DNA of 13,877 bases from Leadbetterella sp051649345 (GCA_051649345.1 JBOFGX010000362.1:1-13877), one strand, 5' to 3'. Positions 6,199-13,777 are shown, numbered from the stretch's first letter. Notes: generated from the letters alone by a model not told the origin. A program made the numbers and translations.

Positions 6199-8097
6199 TC
6201 ATTTTTCCACCGGTGTACTTTTAATCCGAACCAATTTTCCGTTCAATTCATCCGTCAAGATAAATAGCCTCCCTTGCGGACTTTGTGCTACTTTTCGTAT
6301 GCGTACTCGGTCATTTGTAAACAATTCTTCTGAACTTGTTATTTTTTCGTCCTCTATTTTTAGCCTCCACAAACTACCTCTTGATAGTCCTCCAACGAGC
6401 AAATTATTTTTCCATAATGGAAAATCGCTCCCTGTATAAAACACCAATCCCGTAGGAGCAACTGTGTGCATCCAAGCCCATACAGGATCGGTATATACAT
6501 TTCCTTCAATTGGTTTTGGAGCGAAATCCGCGTAGCGATACTTACCCGTTGTTTTCATAGGCCATCCATAGTTGGCCCCTGGCTTTAGTACATTCAGTTC
6601 ATCACCTTGATGAGTGCCATGTTCACTAAACCATATTTTTTGGGTATTGGGTTCAAGCGTCAAAGCCTGGGCTGCTCGTATTCCTAGGGCGTAGAGCCCT
6701 TCTGGGGCTTTTTTGCCAAAATTTGGATTGTCATTAGGGATGGTTCCGTCGGTATTAATGCGATATATCTTCCCTTTTTTATCTTCTATGTTTTGAGCAA
6801 TGGGGACGATAGGCTCGTCTTTTTCCGTAAACAAACGTTCACCAATCGTAAAATAGAGTTTACCATCAGCTCCAAAGGTCATTCCTCCGCCATAATGGTA
6901 GCGTTCAGCAGAATAAGGCTCCGCAACGAAGAGGACTTTGTGGTTGCTTAAAGTATTTTTTTCAAGAGTGGCCCTAACGATTTTGGTGGTTCTACCTTTT
7001 GCAGACTTGGCAGCATAGGATAAGTAAACGAATGTGTTTTTTTTAAAATCGGGGTCAAGCAAAACCTCAAACTTGCCCGTATTATCGCCTAAGCCGCTTA
7101 AGCTATCCTCCAGATCTGCTGGGAAGCCACTAATTTTTATCTTTTCTTTATTAGTTAAATCTACACGTAGCAAATCCCCTTCTTTTTCGGAAATTAAGGC
7201 TTCATTTTCAGACATAAAAGCAATGCTCCAGGGACGTTTTAGTCCTTCCAAAATTGTTTCTTTTTCGGGTTTGTGTTCCCATATTCTATGGGCAGAAAAG
7301 GTCGAAACTTTATCTGCTATAAACCAACCCTCCGTGGTTTTCATGAGCGTGAAGTAATCCGTGAATAGATTTCTTGAGTTACCAATTTCTACCTTAGCAC
7401 TCCCCATATGGTTTGTTATGTCGATCGAAACTATGCGGGCCTTGAATGTAGGGTATTTTTCGTGCAATGTCCATCCTTTTAAGTAGTCATTTTTGGGAAT
7501 CTGACTGAATTTCTCATCTCTAAATATTTTCAGTTTGCTAGAATAATGCATGGCTTTGCCTACTTTCGTCGAATCACCCGTGGCTTGTCCATCCATATAG
7601 AGTTGGAGCGTTTTTTCGGCTAAATCTCGTTCCGATTCACGGTTTACTGTTACGTCCTGTTCAAAATCGGGAAGGTGGGGTTTGCGGGTAGAAACTTTAT
7701 CCGTGATAAACCAAGCTTCCTTAGTTTTCATGAGATTGAAATAGTCCGTAATCAAATCTTTTTCAGTGCTTATTTCTACTTTAGCACTACCCATGTTGCT
7801 CGTAATATCTACGGAAACGATTCGGGTGCTGAGATTTTTGGATCTTTCTCGGGGCTTAAATAGACCAAGATACTGGCTACGTGTAAACTCAATAAATTTG
7901 CCATCACGGTAATTCTTGAGTTGACACGAAGAATGCATGGCAGAGCCAAGTTTACTTGTATCGCCTGTGGCCCAACCATCAAAATACATTTCGATCGTTT
8001 TTTCTATTAATTGCCTTTCTGTGGTAGGATTTTGGGCTTGGGAATGTCCAGAAAACGCAAAGGATAGCAGAGCTAGAAAAAGAAAACTATTTTTCAT
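6199..8097 (-). CDS. Secreted fusion: two NTF2-like (Lumazine_bd_2) domains plus PQQ-type sugar dehydrogenase (GSDH)
   Basis: A Sec signal (MKNSFLFLALLSFAFSGHSQ) precedes three domains. Residues ~27-140 and ~156-270 are tandem copies of an NTF2-like domain of the lumazine-binding type, each with the MYxDGxATGD, MH, DITxxMGSAKVEI and AWFI/GWFI + DKVST landmarks. Residues ~278-627 are a glucose/sorbosone dehydrogenase beta-propeller (PF07995): HYGGGMTFGADGKLYFTIGE (400-419; the first His, about residue 401, matches the general base of soluble glucose dehydrogenase), LGIRAAQAL (471-479), SEHGTHQGDELNVLKPGANYGWP (491-513) and FPLWKNNLLVGGLSRGSLWRL. The expected role is PQQ-dependent oxidation of an aldose or similar substrate in the periplasm, passing electrons to a quinone or cytochrome. 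The usual RNPQG following the PQQ-binding Arg is changed to RAAQA, so cofactor binding or activity may differ. The AraC gene lies 93 bases upstream and the ABM gene downstream. Confidence 0.92.
   Translation of the reverse strand: MKNSFLFLALLSFAFSGHSQAQNPTTERQLIEKTIEMYFDGWATGDTSKLGSAMHSSCQLKNYRDGKFIEFTRSQYLGLFKPRERSKNLSTRIVSVDITSNMGSAKVEISTEKDLITDYFNLMKTKEAWFITDKVSTRKPHLPDFEQDVTVNRESERDLAEKTLQLYMDGQATGDSTKVGKAMHYSSKLKIFRDEKFSQIPKNDYLKGWTLHEKYPTFKARIVSIDITNHMGSAKVEIGNSRNLFTDYFTLMKTTEGWFIADKVSTFSAHRIWEHKPEKETILEGLKRPWSIAFMSENEALISEKEGDLLRVDLTNKEKIKISGFPADLEDSLSGLGDNTGKFEVLLDPDFKKNTFVYLSYAAKSAKGRTTKIVRATLEKNTLSNHKVLFVAEPYSAERYHYGGGMTFGADGKLYFTIGERLFTEKDEPIVPIAQNIEDKKGKIYRINTDGTIPNDNPNFGKKAPEGLYALGIRAAQALTLEPNTQKIWFSEHGTHQGDELNVLKPGANYGWPMKTTGKYRYADFAPKPIEGNVYTDPVWAWMHTVAPTGLVFYTGSDFPLWKNNLLVGGLSRGSLWRLKIEDEKITSSEELFTNDRVRIRKVAQSPQGRLFILTDELNGKLVRIKSTPVEK
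7288..8019 (-). repeat. Tandem duplication of the NTF2-like domain within the dehydrogenase gene
   Basis: The segments 7678-8019 and 7288-7632 encode two copies of the same ~114-residue domain, about half identical by eye at protein level. Nearly identical nucleotide stretches remain, such as those encoding SAKVEI and DKVST. The linker between them is about 15 residues and acidic. The divergence suggests an old duplication kept in frame, not a recent repeat. Confidence 0.8.
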
Positions 8098-8190
8098 TAT
8101 TGAGACTAGATTTTAAATAGGCCTCAAAAATCAAATTATTCTTTAATAATAGGTGTCCAAGAAGGTAATTCAGTAGTACGGATTTATAAA

Positions 8191-9246
8191 TTAGGAGAGA
8201 GTATTTTGTTGGTAACCTGTGGGTGTAGTACCCATAATCTTCTTGAAAGCGGTAAAAAACGTGGATTTAGAATTAAATCCTACTTCGTCGGCAATGGCTT
8301 CTATCGTGAGATTACTTTTGGAAGAAAGAGCTTGGCATGCTGCTTTGATGCGATATTCATTGATAAAAAGTGTAAAATTTTTATCTAAATTATCATTCAA
8401 AAATTGCGACAATTGATGCCCAGAAACGTGAATTTCTTTAGCAAGATCGTTTAGTTTTAGATTGGGGTTTTTGAAAAGTTCTTTCGTTTTCATTACCTCT
8501 TCTAATCTAATTGAAATAGCTTGGACGTCTTCCTGACTGAGTTTTTTGTCGTTATATTTTTGACTAGAAAACGATGATAAATCATCTGCTTTTTTTCTAA
8601 AAATCAAAACAAAAACTATGGAATAGAGTATCATCGAGAATCCGATTCCTCCCATGATATAGGATCCTTTTGTGATGTTTAATATAGACCATACATAGCA
8701 AAAAAACAGGATCAGAATACCTCCCCAAATCGTCAAATGCCATTTTTCGTAGGGTTTGATAGTTTCTTTCTTAAAGATTTTTTTTAATGTAGGAAGCAAT
8801 AAGAACCCCGAAAACACAATATGAATACCCCATTGTGTATAAATGCCATAAACAATATAATGCCACCAAGCCTTTGGGGATATTTGATAGGGGAATACGA
8901 AACCAATGCTTGCGATTGCTGCAACCCAAAAGGCAATAGTTAAAACCCAAGACTTGGGAATTTTTTTGATTTGCTCAATTTCTGATTTTATAAAGAAATA
9001 CAAAAAAGGACCAATCAAGAAACAGGCGGAGAGGCCTATTTGAAGGTATATTTTAGGTAAGTTTTTGTCGAAATAATACACGACCGATTTTCCAACTCGT
9101 ATGCTCAATACAAGCAGTAAAGCACCAAGTAAATAGTTTGAAAGGTGTTTTTTGGACGTAAAAAAAATAAAATAAGCACTGAGCAAAATGCCATTAAAGG
9201 CCCCTAAGGCACTAAAAAAGAATAGAAATTTGCTGTCAAACGCCAT
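8191..9246 (-). CDS. AraC-type regulator with N-terminal seven-helix membrane domain
   Basis: Residues ~5-216 contain about seven hydrophobic helices (8-30, 36-56, 67-86, 100-119, 126-150, 170-190, 196-216). This is the membrane-sensor architecture common in Bacteroidota AraC proteins. A charged linker (217-255) leads to the DNA-binding domain (~256-347): HTH1 around LNDLAKEIHVSGHQLSQFLN and HTH2 around IEAIADEVGFNSKSTFFTAFKKIMGTTPTGYQ, with the usual FxxxFKKxxGxTPxxY ending. It probably senses a membrane or periplasmic signal and acts while anchored in the membrane. It is divergent from the cytochrome/FAS1/receptor operon and lies upstream of the dehydrogenase gene on the same strand, so either or both are candidate targets. 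A -7-like box sits 22-29 bases upstream of the ATG. Confidence 0.93.
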   Translation of the reverse strand: MAFDSKFLFFFSALGAFNGILLSAYFIFFTSKKHLSNYLLGALLLVLSIRVGKSVVYYFDKNLPKIYLQIGLSACFLIGPFLYFFIKSEIEQIKKIPKSWVLTIAFWVAAIASIGFVFPYQISPKAWWHYIVYGIYTQWGIHIVFSGFLLLPTLKKIFKKETIKPYEKWHLTIWGGILILFFCYVWSILNITKGSYIMGGIGFSMILYSIVFVLIFRKKADDLSSFSSQKYNDKKLSQEDVQAISIRLEEVMKTKELFKNPNLKLNDLAKEIHVSGHQLSQFLNDNLDKNFTLFINEYRIKAACQALSSKSNLTIEAIADEVGFNSKSTFFTAFKKIMGTTPTGYQQNTLS

Positions 9247-9267
9247 TCAGGATCCGTTAAAATCATA

Positions 9268-9275
9268 CAAATGTA
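9268..9275 (-). promoter_or_regulatory. Candidate Bacteroidota -7 box for the membrane AraC gene
   Basis: Read on the minus strand this is TACATTTG, a full match to the TAnnTTTG -7 element used by the Bacteroidota primary sigma factor. It would give a transcript start about 10-20 bases before the ATG at 9246. No TTG-type -33 element is seen at the expected distance, so the promoter may need an activator or the match may be chance. Confidence 0.4.
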
Positions 9276-9381
9276 TAAGTTTAATAGATGGGTGTCTTAA
9301 TGATTATAAAAGTTTATTCTTTTTTTAGAATGAGATCATCAGTACTCTAATGTCTTTTCAGATTCTATGATGGGTGGTAAT

Positions 9382-9404
9382 TTTATAATTTGACTAATTA
9401 TAAA
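9382..9404. promoter_or_regulatory. Perfect 9+9 bp inverted repeat, candidate operator
   Basis: TTTATAATT (9382-9390), a 5-base spacer TGACT, then AATTATAAA (9396-9404), centred at 9393 in the divergent promoter region. The dyad has the size of a homodimer binding site. Because it is entirely A/T, chance occurrence in this composition is not negligible. Centred about 107 bases before the plus-strand operon start and about 147 before the minus-strand one, it could control either direction. Confidence 0.4.
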
Positions 9405-9437
9405 GTTTGTTTCAAGATAGAAAATAAGATTTTTTTA

Positions 9438-9455
9438 TTAAACCGGTTTTAAACC
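9438..9455 (+). promoter_or_regulatory. Direct repeats TTAAACC spaced 11 bp, with embedded AAACCGGTTT palindrome
   Basis: TTAAACC occurs at 9438-9444 and again at 9449-9455, one helical turn apart. The bases 9440-9449 form the 10-bp palindrome AAACCGGTTT. It is the only GC-containing motif in a very AT-rich stretch and lies 45-62 bases upstream of the start at 9500, where an activator of the AraC or LytTR type would bind. This placement makes it a candidate operator for the cytochrome/FAS1/receptor operon. Confidence 0.4.
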
Positions 9456-9499
9456 TTCTTGTAATTTCAAAGTCGAACCAAGCATAAGTTAAATAATGA

Positions 9500-9961
9500 A
9501 TGAAATTACACTTCTGCTTTATTAGTATTATAACTTTTGTTTCCTATTCATGTAAAGAGCCTACTGATGAAGTTTCGGAATCCGCAGCGAGTAGTTTTGA
9601 CCTGATTCAATCCAAAATACTAACACCCTCTTGTGCTACTCCTGGATGCCATGCTAGTGAGAAAGATGGATTGATTCTTACAAAAAATCAATCTTATGAA
9701 AGGCTCGTCAATATAGATCCATCCAATGCAAACGCAAGAAAAGATGGTCTCAAGCTAATCAAGGCTTACAGCTCAGAGAAGAGCTTGTTTTATCACAAAT
9801 TAGAAGATAATTCGGATGGACATCATACGGCAGATTATGGCAAGAGGATGCCCATAGGAGCGAAGTATCTTAGCAATAATCAAATAGAGTTTGTCCGGAG
9901 GTGGATTGCTGCGGGTGCTCCCAAGACAGGTGATATAGTAGATAAAAAATTATTAGATTAA
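9500..9961 (+). CDS. Lipoprotein with CX4CH haem-binding motif (cytochrome c-like)
   Basis: The signal sequence MKLHFCFISIITFVSYSC places Cys18 as the lipidated residue. The mature domain has ILTPSCATPGCHASE with Cys45, Cys50 and His51, a CX4CH variant of the CXXCH haem-attachment motif that is recurrent in small secreted Bacteroidota and deltaproteobacterial proteins of the form 'SCAxxGCH'. Met117 in RMPIGAKYLSNNQIEFVRRWI is the likely sixth haem ligand, and the ending WIAAGAP is typical of these cytochrome-like domains. It is the first gene of the plus-strand operon, 34 bases before the FAS1 lipoprotein gene. Its likely role is electron transfer at the outer membrane or in the periplasm, possibly to reduce a metal handled by the next genes; this is inference. 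Whether the CX4CH really carries haem here is untested. Confidence 0.85.
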   Translation: MKLHFCFISIITFVSYSCKEPTDEVSESAASSFDLIQSKILTPSCATPGCHASEKDGLILTKNQSYERLVNIDPSNANARKDGLKLIKAYSSEKSLFYHKLEDNSDGHHTADYGKRMPIGAKYLSNNQIEFVRRWIAAGAPKTGDIVDKKLLD

Positions 9962-9995
9962 TCAAATACAATACATAAAACCAAAAGCTAGCATT

Positions 9996-11006
9996 ATGAA
10001 AAACGTAAGCATATTATTGATAGTATTACTTTTTGGATGTGAAGTCCAGCAAGACACGCCCCCAGTTCTGATACAAAACAGTTTTGGTGAGATTAAGGGC
10101 ATCTCAAGATTTATTCAATTGATGGATACCTACGGACAAGGTCTTATTGATGTCAATAAGAATGAAACTATTTTTGTCCCAACAGATGAGGCGTTTGTGT
10201 ATTATGATATTCCAAAGGATATGGAGTTTGATAAAGCCTCAGTATTGGCTTTTTTGAAGTCACAAATGGTGTCAAAAAACCTTCCTTCAGTGGATTTTAA
10301 ATCAGGAAAACTGACCATTGCCAATGATGATTACGTACGAGTTTACAATGGAAGAGCCTTTGTTCAGATCGAGGAGTCACTTATTGAAAAAGAAGATTTA
10401 CAAGTCGGAAATCTTACAATTCACCTAGTAGATAGGTTTTTTAAACCAGAGCTGATTTTGGGGCATGATCATGCCGAACACGCTTCGGGTCATTCCCATG
10501 GGGGTACTCATGATCATAGTATGACTTCTAATTGTGGAGCAGCAGGCCCTGATAAAAATACAATTTCTCAAACGACGAGTTTTAGGACACTTACTTCTAA
10601 ATTTCTGGAGAAATTACCAAGATGGACTCCCGATCAATCCGCTCCTCGTACCCTAGCTCTTGGAAACTATTCCTTGATGGGGGGCTTTAATAATAGGCTA
10701 CCCTATATTCATTACTTTAGCAAAGAAAACATGGAGGATGGTAAATTTATGGATCCCAATGCTCCAGAAGGATTGATGTATGGATTGACATCAGATGGCA
10801 AGGTGTTTCCCATATCAGCAGTGTATATGACCCGAGAAGCTACTTCAGCTCAGCTGCACGATCTTAATTGTATGTATATGTTTCATGAGCATGACGGTTT
10901 GCCAGGTGTAATGATGCATTTTTTTCATGATAAGTATCCAAGCCAAAACTACGGGTTAGATCATGAAGCAGATCCTAAAATGGTCATATCAACTAAAATT
11001 AACTAG
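9996..11006 (+). CDS. Lipoprotein: FAS1-like domain, His-rich linker, His/Met-rich C-terminal domain
   Basis: The signal MKNVSILLIVLLFGC gives lipidated Cys15. Residues ~33-150 resemble a fasciclin (FAS1) domain: SRFIQLMDTYGQGLI, TIFVPTDEAF (59-67), and the late segment LQVGNLTIHLVDRFF. A His-rich linker (157-175) contains seven His in 19 residues (H157, 159, 162, 166, 168, 172, 174), a probable Zn/Ni/Cu-binding segment. Residues ~195-330 form a separate domain with APEGLMYGLTSDGKVFPISAVYM, LHDLNCMYMFHEHDG and VMMHFFHD. I recall a similar arrangement in uncharacterised secreted proteins of other phyla but cannot name a family. The clustered His and Met suggest a metal site. It sits between a cytochrome-like lipoprotein and a TonB receptor, fitting a metal-capturing surface or periplasmic lipoprotein. 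The FAS1 call is moderate. Confidence 0.87.
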   Translation: MKNVSILLIVLLFGCEVQQDTPPVLIQNSFGEIKGISRFIQLMDTYGQGLIDVNKNETIFVPTDEAFVYYDIPKDMEFDKASVLAFLKSQMVSKNLPSVDFKSGKLTIANDDYVRVYNGRAFVQIEESLIEKEDLQVGNLTIHLVDRFFKPELILGHDHAEHASGHSHGGTHDHSMTSNCGAAGPDKNTISQTTSFRTLTSKFLEKLPRWTPDQSAPRTLALGNYSLMGGFNNRLPYIHYFSKENMEDGKFMDPNAPEGLMYGLTSDGKVFPISAVYMTREATSAQLHDLNCMYMFHEHDGLPGVMMHFFHDKYPSQNYGLDHEADPKMVISTKIN

Positions 11007-11007
11007 C

Positions 11008-11067
11008 ATGAAAAATCTAATTGGCCTCTTGTTTTACGGGTTATTGCTCTATGCTCTACTTAGCTAA
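11008..11067 (+). CDS. 19-codon ORF encoding a signal-peptide-like peptide, possibly a truncated gene
   Basis: An ATG one base after the stop of the FAS1 gene opens MKNLIGLLFYGLLLYALLS and then stops. The peptide is a perfect signal-sequence or single-helix shape (Met-Lys-Asn followed by 16 hydrophobic residues), and the one-base spacing indicates translational coupling. It may be a genuine tiny membrane peptide or the surviving 5' end of a third secreted or lipoprotein gene cut by the sequence that follows. Its last bases overlap the minus-strand fragment at 11060-11200. Confidence 0.35.
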   Translation: MKNLIGLLFYGLLLYALLS

Positions 11068-11200
11068 TATCAGAAAGAAAATCAAAGTCTAGTTCCCCAA
11101 GATTCGGAATTTCGTCCAAATCCAGACTTGGTAAGCTTCCTGCCAATTTAGAATAAATTTTTACCCAAAAATGATTGCAATTGTTGAATTGTAAGATTTG
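11060..11200 (-). pseudogene. Probable 3' fragment of a lost minus-strand gene
   Basis: On the minus strand an open frame without any ATG ends at TAA (11062-11060). Its last ~46 codons read like real protein: ILQFNNCNHFWVKIYSKLAG followed by SLPSLDLDEIPNLGELDFDF and LSDIS. The regular Leu/Asp/Glu pattern and the Trp/Cys content are unlike random AT-rich sequence. The frame stays open to about 11269 but becomes low-complexity above ~11200. I do not recognise the parent family; the C-terminus of a transposase or another accessory gene is possible. It would explain both the unusually long gap before the receptor gene and the truncated look of the 19-codon ORF. Confidence 0.35.
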
Positions 11201-11308
11201 TGAATTTATTGTTTTGTGCAGAAATTTTATAATCAATTTATAATTTCTAGAGAATAAAGTGTCTTTTTTTTAGTTAAACTATAATAAAAATATGACATTG
11301 GTTATTTT

Positions 11309-11316
11309 TAGGTTTG
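11309..11316 (+). promoter_or_regulatory. Candidate -7 box ahead of the TonB-dependent receptor
   Basis: TAGGTTTG matches TAnnTTTG exactly. A transcript starting just downstream would begin after the ATG at 11292 but before the one at 11370, supporting the shorter receptor start. No convincing -33 element is present. Confidence 0.35.
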
Positions 11317-11369
11317 TATGGAGCAATACCGTATTCTTGATCGTGTTAATACTTAAATTTTTGTTTAGA

Positions 11370-13727
11370 ATGAGTTCAAAAGTAATTCTACTTTTACTTT
11401 TTTGTTTATATATTAAAAATGGTGCAGCTCAAAGTTTTTCTATCTCAGGAAAAATTTTAGATGCTGAAACCAGAGAACCTATTGTTGGTGCAACTATTCA
11501 ATTGCTCTCCAATCCGCAAATTGTATCATCAAGCAATCAAGAAGGTAAGTTTCTAACAGCGACATCTACCAATAATGATTCTCTTAAAATTTCATTTGTT
11601 GGATATACAACCAGAATTGTTTTGGGTAGCCCCAATTTAGTCATTGCACTTTCACCCAATTTGGAGGAGTTGCAATCTATTATTGTAACAGCCAATCGAG
11701 AATCGGGACTTAGAACGCAATCACCTGTTGCCATTTCCAAGTTGTCTTCTAGACTGATTGATGAGTCCAAAGCCAATCAAGTTTTTGAGGTTATTAATAA
11801 AACGCCCGGAGTTATCATGCCGAGCTATAACAATGAGCAACACGCTATGTCAATCCGACAGCCCATGGGAACCAGTGCCTATTATTTGTATATGGAAGAT
11901 GGAGTGCCGATTCGGCCTTTAGGAGTTTTCAATCATAATGCATTGTTAGAAGTCAATCAGTTTACTATAAGTAGTATAGAAGTAGTGAAAGGGCCCGTTT
12001 CGTCTATTTATGGGCCAGAAGCGGTAGGTGGGGCTGTGAATTTTATTATGCAAAAGCCCACGCTTGTTCCCACAGCCAAAATTGGTATTCAAGCGGATAA
12101 TTGGGGATATAGACGTGTGCAATTTGGAGCAGGTGCAAAAATCAACAAATTCGGCTTTTACATTGGAGGACTTAGTAGTAAACAGACGGATTCTTGGTTA
12201 GCAGCATCAGATTATGATAAAACATCGGTGAATGCCAGACTGGAGTATAATTTTACGAGTAGAACACGCCTTATTGGTAATTTTATCTATGGTAAATACT
12301 ACTCTCAAATGCCAGGCAGTGTAGATAGTACAATGTTTTATAGTAGAAAATATGTAAGTGCGTCAGATTTTACGTACCGGAAATCGGATGCTTATAGATC
12401 ACGTTTGAGTCTAGAGCACGATTGGAGTACGAAGTCTAAATCTTTTATTACATTTTTTCAGAGGAACAACAAACATGGCCAAAATCCCAGCTACGCTATT
12501 CGTTGGGATTCTAAACCCAGTACTACAAATGACCCAAACAAAGCCAGAGGGGAGATAAATTCAAATAACTTTGAGAGTTATGGTGTGATTGCTCAGCATA
12601 GCCAAAAAATCAACTTTCTCAACTCTAAACTCATTTTAGGAGGTGTGCTCGATCTTACACATAATGATTATTGGTCATATAGGATTGATCTTAATGCTCA
12701 GTTAGATATAACTAAGAAATTTGTTGAAAAATATACTCTTGATAGAGAACGCCCCGATCTACCCATAGCTAATTATAAGGGTGATATCAAAAACTATGCA
12801 GGTTATGTGCAATATGATTTTGAATTATCAAGTAAGCTTAGGGTATCCCTAGGCGGTAGATACGATATCATGGACCTAGATTATGTAAACAATATAAATT
12901 CAACGAGCGGCAATATCGTGTATAATAAAGTTACACCTAAAATAGGTGCGACCTATGATTTAGGTAAGTCAAAAGGGTTTTATGTTAATTATTCGCAGGG
13001 CTTTTCACCACCATCTCTTACTGCTATTTTTAGACCTAAGCCCAATACCAACCCCGTTGAGTTTTATACCAATCTCAATCCAGCATATTTTGATAATTAT
13101 GAAATTGGAGGTTGGGCTTCCTTGTTGAAAAACAAAGTTTATTTAGATCTAAGTCTTTATCAAATGAATGGTAGAAACGAGTTGTTGAGTATCCGTCAGC
13201 CAGACAACTCCTTTGATTATCAGTCGGCAGGTAAAACCTTGCATCGCGGAATTGAGTTCGGAATCACAGCAAAGCCTACGAAAGAATTTGGGTTTAGGTT
13301 TGGAGGAACAACAGCTCTGCATCGATTTGAGGATTTTCAAATTAGTAATAAATCAACAGATCAATTTCAAAATCTAGCCGATTTTGAAATGCCAAGTTCA
13401 CCACGTTGGACTTGGAATACGGAGTTTTCTTACTATCCTAAGGCTTTGAAAAATTTGCGAACATCCTTAGAATGGCAATATGTATCTAGTTGGTACCAAA
13501 ATCAGATAAATACGGTAAAGTACGAAGGCTATAATCTTTTGAATTTTAGAATAGGGTATAAGCTCAAAAGCGTTGAGATTTACTCCAATGTCATGAATCT
13601 GATGGATGAACTCTATGCAAATTCTGCTTCAAGAGGGAACAATGCAACAGATAGAACAACCTATAATCCTGGCTCTCCAAGAACATTTGTGTTCGGTGTT
13701 CAATATAATTTTGCAGGTCGTAAGTAA
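11370..13727 (+). CDS. TonB-dependent outer-membrane receptor with CarboxypepD_reg-like N-terminal domain
   Basis: I place the start at 11370 (785 aa) because MSSKVILLLLFCLYIKNGAAQ is a clean signal peptide; an in-frame ATG at 11292 would add 26 hydrophobic residues in front of it. Numbered from 11370, residues ~22-97 form a carboxypeptidase-regulatory-like beta-sandwich (FSISGKILDAETREPIVGAT...LKISFVGYT). A TonB-box-like IIVTANRES comes next. The plug (~118-230) carries VFEVINKTPGV, YMEDGVPIRP and the IEVVKGPVSSIYGPEAVGGAVNFI signature. The 22-strand-type barrel runs to the end at FVFGVQYNF. At this size, and with no SusD partner, it resembles siderophore, cobalamin or metal-complex receptors and not SusC glycan importers. 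The adjacent His-rich and cytochrome-like lipoproteins point to a metal or metallophore substrate, which is inference. Confidence 0.93.
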   Translation: MSSKVILLLLFCLYIKNGAAQSFSISGKILDAETREPIVGATIQLLSNPQIVSSSNQEGKFLTATSTNNDSLKISFVGYTTRIVLGSPNLVIALSPNLEELQSIIVTANRESGLRTQSPVAISKLSSRLIDESKANQVFEVINKTPGVIMPSYNNEQHAMSIRQPMGTSAYYLYMEDGVPIRPLGVFNHNALLEVNQFTISSIEVVKGPVSSIYGPEAVGGAVNFIMQKPTLVPTAKIGIQADNWGYRRVQFGAGAKINKFGFYIGGLSSKQTDSWLAASDYDKTSVNARLEYNFTSRTRLIGNFIYGKYYSQMPGSVDSTMFYSRKYVSASDFTYRKSDAYRSRLSLEHDWSTKSKSFITFFQRNNKHGQNPSYAIRWDSKPSTTNDPNKARGEINSNNFESYGVIAQHSQKINFLNSKLILGGVLDLTHNDYWSYRIDLNAQLDITKKFVEKYTLDRERPDLPIANYKGDIKNYAGYVQYDFELSSKLRVSLGGRYDIMDLDYVNNINSTSGNIVYNKVTPKIGATYDLGKSKGFYVNYSQGFSPPSLTAIFRPKPNTNPVEFYTNLNPAYFDNYEIGGWASLLKNKVYLDLSLYQMNGRNELLSIRQPDNSFDYQSAGKTLHRGIEFGITAKPTKEFGFRFGGTTALHRFEDFQISNKSTDQFQNLADFEMPSSPRWTWNTEFSYYPKALKNLRTSLEWQYVSSWYQNQINTVKYEGYNLLNFRIGYKLKSVEIYSNVMNLMDELYANSASRGNNATDRTTYNPGSPRTFVFGVQYNFAGRK

Positions 13728-13777
13728 AAGATGATCATAGGGGGCTGGCTTAAAGTTCGATTCTAAAACGAGTATCC

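Noticed and set aside
11221..11247. AT-rich imperfect inverted repeat (GAAATT...AATTTC)
   Set aside because: The stem is wholly A/T with a two-base bulge and no T-run, so it is weak as terminator or operator.
11292..11369. Longer N-terminus of the TonB receptor (start at 11292)
   Set aside because: It would put a second hydrophobic stretch ahead of a complete signal peptide, and a -7-like box at 11309-11316 lies inside it.
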